Source: Kribbella soli (lineage in GTDB: Bacteria > Actinomycetota > Actinomycetes > Propionibacteriales > Kribbellaceae). From it: a DNA stretch of 64,000 bases. The position numbers were made by a program, and so were the translations under genes. The stretch lies in contig NZ_SJJZ01000001.1 of NCBI RefSeq assembly GCF_004331345.1, forward strand, positions 2,761,444 to 2,825,443, in the 5' to 3' direction. Below, in pieces: positions 17,700 to 24,724 of the stretch (positions are counted from its first letter, which is position 1; each line of letters opens with the position of its first letter). The notes beneath the pieces are model-generated. The model worked only from the letters and a program-made list of their open reading frames with translations. It was not told the DNA's origin and did no database searches.

Positions 17700-17766
17700 C
17701 AGTGCGTCGTCGTCGCAGGCTGAAGCGCACGCGCCGGGCGTGGACAGGCTTCAGGCTGATCGACAT
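17695..17766 (-). CDS. Arg-rich leader peptide upstream of argS
   Basis: 23 codons before TGA: the peptide starts MSISLKPVHARRVRFSL and ends in four arginines, Thr and Val. Seven of 23 residues are Arg; the last four are CGA CGA CGA CGC. An earlier ATG at 17775 would add three residues but overlaps the stop of the upstream gene. CATAAT (17774-17779, minus strand) ends seven bases before ATG 17766, the spacing of a leaderless start; no Shine-Dalgarno is visible. The stop is 57 bases before argS. A run of arginine codons just before an arginine-charging enzyme is what an attenuation leader should look like, but expression is unproved. Confidence 0.5.
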   Translation of the reverse strand: MSISLKPVHARRVRFSLRRRRTV

Positions 17767-17767
17767 G

Positions 17768-19849
17768 TCAGCCATTATGCACGAAGTACGCCGACGGTGC
17801 CGGTGACCGTTCGGCCGGCGGCGCGATCGCCGGTACGTCGGTCTCGCCCAGGAACACCCGCCGTACGACGCGTTCTGCCGCGCGCCCGTCGTCGAACTCG
17901 CAGAACTTCTCGCGGTACAGGTGCCGGTGCTTGGCCGCCTCGGGCGCCGCGAACGTGCCGTTCCGGAGCGCGGCGAACAGCTCCTCGGCGGACCGTGCCA
18001 CCACGCCGGGCGGGAACTCGGCGACATCGAAGTACGTGCTACGCCGGCTGTTCTGGTCGAGGTGCAGCAGGATCGGCCGGTCGAGGTTGGCGTAGTCGAA
18101 GGTGATCGACGAGTAGTCGGTGATCAGTACGTCGGCCGCGAGCATCAGGTCCTCGATCCGCGGATCCTGCGACGCGACCAGGACGCGGGCGTGCTCGCCT
18201 GCTGCGGCTGCCAGCTGGTCAAGGTCGACCCGGTCGGGAAGCGTCGGCGCGTACAGGATCACCAGGTGCGAGTCGTCGTACCCGAGCCCGGCCCGGATCG
18301 CCCGGACCTCGTCGAGCGTCGCCGTCAGCAGCCGGTCGTTGCGCGGGTAGCCGTACTCGAGCTCCTCGTAGTACGCGGGGTAGGTGCGCTCCCAGATCTC
18401 CGACGAGTACCGGTTCGAGGACAGGTTGAAGTCCCAGCGGTCGACCTCGTGCATCACCTCGTCCTTGCCCTCGTCCGGGAAGGTCACGGTCTTGAGCGGC
18501 GTACCGTGCTGGGTCTGCAGATGGATCTGGCCCTCGCGCTTGTCCAGGTTCTTCGGCCAGTTCATGTTGCTGACGAAGTACGTCGCCTTGCCGAGCAGCT
18601 TCTCGTACGCCGGGGAGTCCGCGACGACGTACTCGATGCCCTCCGGGATCGCGCCGACGTGCTCGTTGTCGACGACCCAGACCCCGCGCAGGTGCGGCGC
18701 CAGTTCGGCCGCCTTCTCGTAGATCGCGCGCGGGTTGCAGGCGTACTGCTTGAACCAGTAGGCGGCGTACGCGACCAGGTTCGGTTCGAGCTTGCTGCGC
18801 CGCAGCAGCTTGCCGACCGTCTTGCGCGGACGCGGGACGTGCAGCATCCGCGCGCTCAGCTTGAGCGTGGAGTAGGTCGCGTAGTCGTCGTGGATCAGCA
18901 GCCAGCGCTTGAACCCGCGAGCGGTCCGGTCGGCGCCGTACCCCTCCGGCTTCCAGCGCTTGGCGAAGGCGTGCGCCGCGTGGAAGAACTCGGCCCGGTC
19001 GTCGGTGTCGATCCGCTCGGGCCTGGCGAGTACGGCGAGGATGTGGTCCAGCGACCGGTCGAACGCGAACCGGCGCCAGCCGGCCAGCTCCGGGTCGGAC
19101 TGGATGAACGCGTGCACGCGGTCGTACTGGTCGAAGATGTCCCACTGCCGGCGGCCGCTGGTGGCGTGGATGTTGCCGCCGGTCCGGTGCTGCCGGTAGT
19201 GCACGACGACCCGGTCCAGGGTGGCGATCCGCTCCGCGGTCAGCATCGTCGAGTAGGTCCAGGGCGCGTCCTCGTAGAAGCCGCTCGTGAACGCGAATCC
19301 GTGCCGGGTGAGGAACTGGCGGCGGTATGCCTTGTTCCAGACGACCTCCAGGAAGGTCAGGAAGATCGGCCGCTCGGCCGCCGTGAACACCCCGGCGCCC
19401 TCGCGCGCGAACGCGTCGTGCCGCTGGCTGCCGAGCACCCGGCCGTCCCAGAAGACTCGCTCGTAGTCGAAGAGCACGAGGTCCGGCTGACCCCGGTGTG
19501 TCGTCGTGGCGTCGATCCGGCCCGCGATCGCCTCCAGCGAGCCCGGCGAGTAGACGTCGTCAGCGTCCAGGAACAGCACGTACTCGCCGCGGCACTCCTT
19601 CAGGCCGGCGTTCCGGGCCAGCCCGAGGCCGACGTTCTCGTCCAGGTGCAGCGCCCGGACCCGCGCGTCCGCGGCGGCGTACTCGTCCAGGATCCGGCCG
19701 GAGCCGTCCGGGTCCGCGTCGTCCACCCCGATCACCTCGAAGTCGGTGAACGACTGCCCGAGCACCGAGTCCAGACACGGCCGCAGCCACGCCCGCGAGG
19801 CATGGCAGGGGACCACGATGCTGAACCTGGGGACGGTGCCGAGCGCCAT
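17768..19849 (-). CDS. Bifunctional GT2 glycosyltransferase / CDP-glycerol glycerophosphotransferase (TagF-like)
   Basis: 693 residues. An N-terminal GT2 domain (about 1-230) shows FSIVVPCHASRAWLRPCLDS, NVGLGLARNAG and the DxD region FLDADD. The second half (about 380-660) is a CDP-glycerol glycerophosphotransferase: TQHGTPLK, YPRNDRL, ILYAPT and LITDYSSITFDYA. Such fused proteins build teichoic-acid-type wall polymers at the cytoplasmic membrane face. With pseI/pseH 17 kb away, a glycerol-phosphate or nonulosonate-containing wall polymer is plausible. TAGGAT (19858-19863, minus strand) gives a leaderless-type start. Confidence 0.87.
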   Translation of the reverse strand: MALGTVPRFSIVVPCHASRAWLRPCLDSVLGQSFTDFEVIGVDDADPDGSGRILDEYAAADARVRALHLDENVGLGLARNAGLKECRGEYVLFLDADDVYSPGSLEAIAGRIDATTTHRGQPDLVLFDYERVFWDGRVLGSQRHDAFAREGAGVFTAAERPIFLTFLEVVWNKAYRRQFLTRHGFAFTSGFYEDAPWTYSTMLTAERIATLDRVVVHYRQHRTGGNIHATSGRRQWDIFDQYDRVHAFIQSDPELAGWRRFAFDRSLDHILAVLARPERIDTDDRAEFFHAAHAFAKRWKPEGYGADRTARGFKRWLLIHDDYATYSTLKLSARMLHVPRPRKTVGKLLRRSKLEPNLVAYAAYWFKQYACNPRAIYEKAAELAPHLRGVWVVDNEHVGAIPEGIEYVVADSPAYEKLLGKATYFVSNMNWPKNLDKREGQIHLQTQHGTPLKTVTFPDEGKDEVMHEVDRWDFNLSSNRYSSEIWERTYPAYYEELEYGYPRNDRLLTATLDEVRAIRAGLGYDDSHLVILYAPTLPDRVDLDQLAAAAGEHARVLVASQDPRIEDLMLAADVLITDYSSITFDYANLDRPILLHLDQNSRRSTYFDVAEFPPGVVARSAEELFAALRNGTFAAPEAAKHRHLYREKFCEFDDGRAAERVVRRVFLGETDVPAIAPPAERSPAPSAYFVHNG

Positions 19850-19873
19850 GCCTAGTCATCCTAGGGTGCTGCT
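19850..19873. promoter_or_regulatory. 24-bp divergent promoter with overlapping mirror-image -10 boxes
   Basis: Only 24 bases separate two divergent ATGs. The plus strand has TAGGGT (19862-19867), six bases from ATG 19874. The minus strand has TAGGAT (19858-19863), eight bases from ATG 19849. They overlap on the palindrome CCTAGG (19860-19865). Both transcripts would be leaderless or nearly so, and polymerase could bind in only one direction at a time. Confidence 0.6.
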
Positions 19874-20647
19874 ATGAGTACTGATGTGTTCGAGCCATTG
19901 GCCGGTCTCGAGGGGGTCGGGTCGGCGGCGCGGGCGGCCCGGGACGCGGTCGACGTACTGCTCCGGGATCGCGGTCTGCGCCGGGTCGGTTCGGACATGA
20001 CGGCCGAGGCCCTGCTGCGGGGCGCGCACGCGTCCGCGGCGCTGGCCGGCAGCACCGCGACGCCGGACGACGTACGCCGGGGTTCCGCCGACGGGCTGGC
20101 CTCCGGCGCGGTCCGGATGACCAGCGAGCTGATGACGCTCGCGCCGCAGGTGGACAAGGCTCCGGTGCAGGTCTGGACCAGACTGCACCAGTTGGCCGCC
20201 GCCGATCTGGTAGCGGAGGACCAGCTGGGCCATCTCCGGACCAGTGCGGAACCGCTGCCGGACGACATCCCGGGACTGCCGCCGGCGCCCGGTGCCGACG
20301 AGATGTGGGAGCGGTTGAGCGCTCTCGCGCAGAACCTGACCCGCCCGACCAAGGCGCCCGGCCTGGTCGTTGCGGCGATCGTGCACGCCGAGCTCGCCGT
20401 ACTGCGACCGTTCCCGGCGGCCAACGGACTGGTTGCCCGGGCCGCCGAGCGCCTGCTGTTGGTTGCCCGGGGCATCGACCCGGTGGCCGTCACGGTACCG
20501 GAGGGTGGTCACTATGTGTTGCGGGCGACCTATGCGTCCGGTCTCACCGACTACACAGCGCGAGGATTGACCGGGGTTCGTGATTGGTTGCTGCGGTCCT
20601 GCGAGGTCGTGACAAAAGGTGCCGAGCTCTCGCCGTTGGCTTCCTGA
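19874..20647 (+). CDS. Degenerate Fic-fold protein (Rv3662c-like)
   Basis: 257 residues. The region HAELAVLRPFPAANGLVAR lines up with the Fic signature HPFxxGNGR, but the catalytic histidine is Arg and the phosphate-binding GNGR is ANGL, so AMP transfer is not expected. The rest is helical, as in Fic proteins. Position supports a match to the conserved actinobacterial gene (Rv3662c, SCO3559) that converges on the HAD gene with a small RNA between. Its role is unknown. It starts from the leaderless promoter shared with the TagF-like gene. Confidence 0.7.
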   Translation: MSTDVFEPLAGLEGVGSAARAARDAVDVLLRDRGLRRVGSDMTAEALLRGAHASAALAGSTATPDDVRRGSADGLASGAVRMTSELMTLAPQVDKAPVQVWTRLHQLAAADLVAEDQLGHLRTSAEPLPDDIPGLPPAPGADEMWERLSALAQNLTRPTKAPGLVVAAIVHAELAVLRPFPAANGLVARAAERLLLVARGIDPVAVTVPEGGHYVLRATYASGLTDYTARGLTGVRDWLLRSCEVVTKGAELSPLAS

Positions 20648-20669
20648 GGGCCGCGTCCGGAACGTGCGA

Positions 20670-20695
20670 ACGGCGCTCTCGAGTGAGAACGCCGT
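20670..20695. terminator. Hairpin terminator between convergent units
   Basis: ACGGCG (20670-20675) pairs with CGCCGT (20690-20695), with an inner TCTC/GAGA extension around a short loop. It can end both the Fic-like gene on the plus strand and the Ms1-like RNA on the minus strand. No T-run follows on the plus strand. Confidence 0.5.
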
Positions 20696-20884
20696 CGCTG
20701 GCACGTTGCCCTGGTTACCATGCGTGCACCTGTCTGCCGCCACAGGACTAGGCCTGGGTCGCGCTGCCCGTTTGGGATGGGCTGGTCGCCGCGTGGGTAC
20801 CTGGGTTGCCGTGCAATCTCTACCGGACCCTAAGGCCCTTTGTTGATTCCTTTGTACTCCTGAAACCCCTTTCTGGGAAGGGGA
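20670..20884 (-). ncRNA. Ms1/6S-like small RNA (MTS2823 position)
   Basis: The 284 bases between the convergent Fic-like and HAD genes hold no ORF but are highly structured. A long interrupted helix closes GCACG (20701-20705) with CGTGC (20810-20814) and continues through CCC/GGG and TACC/GGTA. Inside are CCTGT...ACAGG and GCCC...GGGC hairpins, and CCCCTT/AAGGGG (20866-20883) lies at the 5' side. In M. tuberculosis the RNA-polymerase-binding Ms1 (MTS2823) lies between Rv3661 and Rv3662c, and the S. coelicolor 6S-like RNA is at SCO3558/SCO3559. The same flanking pair is here. Ends and strand are inferred; the promoter is not clear. Confidence 0.65.
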
Positions 20885-20931
20885 TGCAGAGTCCTTCATG
20901 GAGTTGAGAACAATGAAGCTCGCTTCAGCTT

Positions 20932-21729
20932 TCAGCTCGTCCGGGACCGCCGCCGGGAGGCCAGCAGCAGTGCTCCGGCGGCGATCGCCGCGACCAGACC
21001 GGCAGCCATTGCGGGGCGTCGCACGGCGGGGAAACTTGCCCGCTCGGCCGGCTCCGCGAACTCCAGGACCGGCCAGCCGCGCTCGACGGCGACCCGGCGC
21101 AATGCCTTGTCCGGGTTGACCGCGTGCGGGTACCCGACGGCGGCCAGCAGCGGCTCGTCGGTGATCGAATCCGAGTATCCGTAGGAGCTCGCGAGGTCGT
21201 AGCCCTCGGTCGCGGCCAGGGCCTCGATCGCGGTCACCTTGTGTGGACCGTACGCGTATTCGGCGATCTCGCCGGTGTATTTGCCGTCGGCAACGACCAT
21301 CCGGGTGGCGATCACCCGGTCGGCGCCGAGCATCGCGCCGATCGGCTCCACCACCTCGGCGCCGGACGACGACACGATCACCACGTCCCGGCCGGCCGCG
21401 TGGTGCTGCTCGATCAGCTCCACCGCCTCGGCGTGGATCATCGGGCGGACGATGTGGTCCAGGGTGTCGGCGACGATCGCCTTCACCGTCGAGACGTCCC
21501 ACCCGGTGCACATCGCGGAGATGTACTCGCGCATCCGCTCCATCTGGTCGTGGTCCGCGCCGCCGAGCAGGTAGACGAACTGGGCGTAGGCGCCGCGCAG
21601 AACGGTCCAGCGGTTGATCAGGCCGCCGGCGTAGAACGGCCGCGAGAACGCCAGCGTGCTCGAGCGGGCCAGAATGGTCTTGTCCAGATCGAAGAAAGCC
21701 GCCGATCGAGCCGTCCCGGGATGCGCCAT
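20932..21729 (-). CDS. HAD-IB family phosphatase with C-terminal membrane anchor (Rv3661-like)
   Basis: 265 residues. AAFFDLDKTIL gives the nucleophile DLDKT (Asp14, Asp16), VIVSSSGAEV the second HAD motif and YGYSDSITDEPLL the metal-binding third motif. A cap typical of SerB/IB members lies between. The last 25 residues are a hydrophobic helix ending in RRRSRTS, so the enzyme is probably tethered to the membrane. TATCCT (21737-21742, minus strand) ends seven bases before ATG 21729, a leaderless start. The substrate is unknown. It lies between two small-RNA genes as in mycobacteria. Confidence 0.85.
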   Translation of the reverse strand: MAHPGTARSAAFFDLDKTILARSSTLAFSRPFYAGGLINRWTVLRGAYAQFVYLLGGADHDQMERMREYISAMCTGWDVSTVKAIVADTLDHIVRPMIHAEAVELIEQHHAAGRDVVIVSSSGAEVVEPIGAMLGADRVIATRMVVADGKYTGEIAEYAYGPHKVTAIEALAATEGYDLASSYGYSDSITDEPLLAAVGYPHAVNPDKALRRVAVERGWPVLEFAEPAERASFPAVRRPAMAAGLVAAIAAGALLLASRRRSRTS

Positions 21730-21797
21730 GCAGTCGAGGATAGGAGCTGAGGAGAAACGCCGGGGGACCCGGGCTTTTGCGTGGGCCGGTATCCCGT

Positions 21798-21803
21798 TAG
21801 ACT
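21798..21803 (+). promoter_or_regulatory. -10 box upstream of the small ORF and 6C RNA
   Basis: TAGACT, preceded by a weak TTGCGT (21777-21782), points rightward toward the small ORF at 21814. It lies in the intergenic region behind the HAD gene. It may start a transcript that runs to the 6C terminator. Confidence 0.35.
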
Positions 21804-21813
21804 GGTCGGCAGT

Positions 21814-21894
21814 GTGACAGTGACACTGGCTGGAAACGCCCGATCGGGTGGGACTGGCGCCTGGGTGACACAGATTCGGTTGAAATCGAACTGA
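21814..21894 (+). CDS. Possible 26-residue peptide ORF
   Basis: GTG 21814 to TGA 21892-21894 encodes MTVTLAGNARSGGTGAWVTQ followed by six more residues. The GTG lies ten bases after a -10-like TAGACT, so a short-leader or leaderless transcript would start close to it. There is no Shine-Dalgarno and no recognised family. A CAGTGT...ACACTG repeat covers its start. It could be a leader peptide, or merely open sequence ahead of the 6C RNA. Confidence 0.22.
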   Translation: MTVTLAGNARSGGTGAWVTQIRLKSN

Positions 21895-21930
21895 GATGTG
21901 TGAAGCCCGGAATCGGGGGGTACAAACTCT

Positions 21931-22035
21931 CTGACAGTGGCAGACTGTCGCCTCCTGAACGGCCCCCGGCTCCTCCCCCCGAGCCCGTGGCCGAAGACGG
22001 CCCCCGGTCACCCCCCCGCCGGGGGCCGTCGCCTT
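21931..22035 (+). ncRNA. 6C small RNA
   Basis: Two hairpins have loops of six or seven cytosines, the defining feature of actinobacterial 6C RNA. The first is GGCC...GGCTC-CTCCCCCC-GAGCC...GGCC (21961-21992). The second is a 12-bp perfect stem with a loop of TCA followed by seven C (21996-22030). A GACAGT/ACTGTC stem (21933-21949) lies 5'. The position beside the Rv3661-like HAD gene matches M. tuberculosis B11. 6C RNAs are reported to pair by their C-rich loops with G-rich ribosome sites. 5' end uncertain. Confidence 0.85.
21996..22030 (+). terminator. Rho-independent terminator of 6C RNA
   Basis: GACGGCCCCCGG (21996-22007) pairs perfectly over 12 bases with 22019-22030 across an 11-base loop; GCCTTTCT follows. 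It is also the second 6C hairpin. Confidence 0.8.
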
Positions 22036-22145
22036 TCTACCGTCAGCCAAGTAAGCGTAAAGATTCTCGCTTTCCTGCGCGTGGGAGCGTTCTCACTTTA
22101 TGCAGGGTCTTGACAATGTAATTGAGCAGTCACAGGTTGTAAGGC

Positions 22146-23819
22146 ATGAAACCGCCTGCACACCGCCCCCAGGCAGCGGTCGTCATCAGCCTGCTCGCCG
22201 TTGTCATGGCCTTCCTGGTCCCCGGTTCCGCCTCCGCGGCCGCCAATCTCGTCACGAACGCCGGATTCGAGTCCGGCACGCTCTCCGGCTGGTCGTGTCC
22301 GGCCGGCGGCGTCACCACGTCCGCGCCGCACTCCGGTTCGTACGCCCTCGAGGCGACGCCGAGTGGGAGTGACATCGCCCGGTGTTCGCAATCGATAGCG
22401 GTCCAGCCCAATACGGCGTACACACTGTCGGCGTGGGTGAAGGGATCGAACGTCTACCTCGGTGTCGACGGTGGTCCGTCGACGTGGACGACCAGTTCGG
22501 GCTGGAGCCAGTTGACCGTCCCGTTCACCTCCACCGGTTCTTCGGTGACCGTCTACTTGCACAGTTGGTACGGGCTGCCGGCGTACCAGGCCGATGACGT
22601 CGTACTCGACGGACCTGGCGGGACGCAGGACACCACGCCGCCGTCGACCCCGGGTGGTCTGGCGGTCGGCAGCCCGACCTCGAGCTCGCTGAAGCTGACT
22701 TGGTCGGCCGCGTCCGACGCGAGCGGCATCGACCACTACGACGTCGTCCGGGGGACCGGTGCCGCGCAGGGTGTCGGCAACGTGACCAGCTGGACCGCGA
22801 CCGGGCTGAGCGCTTCGACGACCTACTCGTTCAAGGTGCGGGCGTGTGACCCCAGTGGCAACTGCTCGCCGTACGGCGCGGCCGTGTCGGGCACCACGTC
22901 CGACGGTGGCACCAACCCGCCGGTCGGCAGCCTGCCCGCGCACGTGCTCACCGGGTACTGGCAGAACTTCAACAACGGTGCGACGGTGCAGAAGATCTCC
23001 GACGTACCGGCGGCGTACGACCTGATCGCGGTCGCCTTCGCGGACGCCGACGCGTCGAAGCCGGGCGGCATCACGTTCAACCTGGACAGCGCCGGGCTCG
23101 GTGGGTACACGGTCGCGCAGTTCAAGGCGGACATCGCGGCGAAGCAAGCGGCCGGGAAGAAGGTCATCCTGTCCGTCGGCGGTCAGAACGGCACCATCTC
23201 GGTCGCCGACCCGACGGCGGCGTCCAACTTCGCGTCGAGCGCTCTCTCGGTGCTGCGGGAGTACGGGTTCGACGGGATCGACATCGACCTGGAGAACGGG
23301 GTCAACGCGCAGTACATGGGTCAGGCGCTGAGGAGCTTGCAGAGCCAGTTCGGCAGCGGGCTGGTGATCACCATGGCGCCGCAGACGATCGACATGCAGA
23401 GCACGTCGTTCGAGTACTTCAAGCTCGCGCTGGCGATCAAGGACATCCTGACCATCGTCAACGTGCAGTACTACAACTCAGGCTCGATGAACGGCTGTGA
23501 CGGTCAGGTGTACTCGCAGGGCTCGGTCGACTTCATCACAGCGCAGGCCTGCATCATGCTGCAGGGCGGTCTGCGTCCCGACCAGGTCGGGCTCGGCCTG
23601 CCGGCGTCGTCGCAAGCGGCCGGGAGCGGGTATGTGTCGCCGACTGTGGTCAACAACGCACTGGACTGCCTGACCAAGGGCACCGGGTGCGGGAACTACA
23701 AGCCGAGCACTCCGTGGCCGTCGCTGCGCGGTGCGATGACCTGGTCGACCAACTGGGACGCGTCGAACGGCAACCAGTTCGCGACCCAAGTCGGCAGCCA
23801 CGTCCATTCACTGCCCTGA
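22146..23819 (+). CDS. Secreted GH18 chitinase with N-terminal CBM and Fn3
   Basis: 557 residues. A signal peptide (about 1-32, ending SASA) is followed by a carbohydrate-binding module of the CBM4/9/16-like jelly-roll kind (about 33-150), a fibronectin III domain (about 165-245) and a GH18 barrel (about 258-557). The catalytic motif is FDGIDIDLE with Glu as acid/base. It hydrolyses beta-1,4-N-acetylglucosamine polymers outside the cell. A TTGACA box is at 22110-22115, with only a weak -10 (CAGGTT) 17 bases later. It is the first of three chitinases within 10 kb and is followed after two bases by a regulator gene. Confidence 0.92.
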   Translation: MKPPAHRPQAAVVISLLAVVMAFLVPGSASAAANLVTNAGFESGTLSGWSCPAGGVTTSAPHSGSYALEATPSGSDIARCSQSIAVQPNTAYTLSAWVKGSNVYLGVDGGPSTWTTSSGWSQLTVPFTSTGSSVTVYLHSWYGLPAYQADDVVLDGPGGTQDTTPPSTPGGLAVGSPTSSSLKLTWSAASDASGIDHYDVVRGTGAAQGVGNVTSWTATGLSASTTYSFKVRACDPSGNCSPYGAAVSGTTSDGGTNPPVGSLPAHVLTGYWQNFNNGATVQKISDVPAAYDLIAVAFADADASKPGGITFNLDSAGLGGYTVAQFKADIAAKQAAGKKVILSVGGQNGTISVADPTAASNFASSALSVLREYGFDGIDIDLENGVNAQYMGQALRSLQSQFGSGLVITMAPQTIDMQSTSFEYFKLALAIKDILTIVNVQYYNSGSMNGCDGQVYSQGSVDFITAQACIMLQGGLRPDQVGLGLPASSQAAGSGYVSPTVVNNALDCLTKGTGCGNYKPSTPWPSLRGAMTWSTNWDASNGNQFATQVGSHVHSLP

Positions 23820-23821
23820 TC

Positions 23822-24724
23822 ATGCACAACTATCGACCGGCTCCGCTGCTGGAGGCGCTCGGTGTCTGCTCGGAGGACGAGCAGCTCTACCGGGCGCTTC
23901 TGGCCTGCCCGGAGGCCACCGCGACCGATCTGGCCGCATTCGTCGACTGGCCGGCCAACCGCGTCGGCCGACACCTCAGGTCGCTCCTGTCGCTAGGCCT
24001 GGCGTCCCGGACGCCAGGCCGGCCGGCCCGCTACCTGCCCGCCGTACCGGAGGCCGCTGTCGAGCTGCTCGCGCTGCGGAAGCAGGCGGCGATCGTGGAG
24101 GCCCGGCTGGGTGCTGCGGCGCTGACAGCCGAGTTCAGACAGCCGGACGCGTTCACGGTCATCCGTGGCGCGGAGGCGATCGCCCAGCGGTTCTACCAGG
24201 CGCAGCAGTGCGCGCAGGACGAAGTACTCGTGCTGGACCGATTGCCGTACGCCGTGTTCGCCGCCCCCGGGGTGACCTACCGCACGATCTACGACATGGC
24301 GTCGCTGTCCGAGCCTGGCGATCTGGTCGCGGCCCGATCGTCGGGCTGCTGCCGGATGCTGCGCGACGTACCGCTGAAGCTGGTCGTCGTCGACCGCCGC
24401 ACGGCGCTCCTCCCGACCGGGCCGGACGTCGTCGTAGAGCTGGGCCCGTCGAGTCTCCTGGACGCACTCCTGCGCCTGTTCGACCTGCTGTGGCAACAGG
24501 CCAGCCCGCTGACCCCGTCGGTCTCCGACGGCCCACTCACGTCGGACGACCAGCAGCTCCTGTCCCTGGCTGCCGCCGGACTGACAGACCAAGCCATCGC
24601 CCGCCGCCTGGGCGTGGCCCAACGGACCGTAGAACGCCGAATGCAACGCATCCTCAAAGCTCTGGACGCCACCACCCGCTTCCAAGCCGGCCTCCGAGCC
24701 GGGCAGCAGGGGCTGCTCGTCTAG
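23822..24724 (+). CDS. Helix-turn-helix regulator (TrmB-like N-terminus, LuxR-type C-terminal HTH)
   Basis: 300 residues from ATG 23822, two bases after the chitinase stop. The N-terminal 70 residues look like a winged-helix (TDLAAFVDWPANRVGRHL, then LLSLGLA). The middle resembles a TrmB-type sensor region. The C-terminus is a LuxR/GerE-like HTH: LSLAAAGLTDQAIARRLGV, then QRTVERRM. Tight spacing suggests co-transcription with the chitinase, which it might control. No ribosome site is visible. Its stop shares CTAG (24721-24724) with the convergent ybaK. Confidence 0.78.
   Translation: MHNYRPAPLLEALGVCSEDEQLYRALLACPEATATDLAAFVDWPANRVGRHLRSLLSLGLASRTPGRPARYLPAVPEAAVELLALRKQAAIVEARLGAAALTAEFRQPDAFTVIRGAEAIAQRFYQAQQCAQDEVLVLDRLPYAVFAAPGVTYRTIYDMASLSEPGDLVAARSSGCCRMLRDVPLKLVVVDRRTALLPTGPDVVVELGPSSLLDALLRLFDLLWQQASPLTPSVSDGPLTSDDQQLLSLAAAGLTDQAIARRLGVAQRTVERRMQRILKALDATTRFQAGLRAGQQGLLV

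Noticed and set aside
20648..20931. Riboswitch (c-di-AMP or cobalamin type) between Fic-like and HAD genes
   Set aside because: It is downstream of both convergent genes, so it controls neither leader, and I could not match the conserved cores; the Ms1-like RNA explains the position better.
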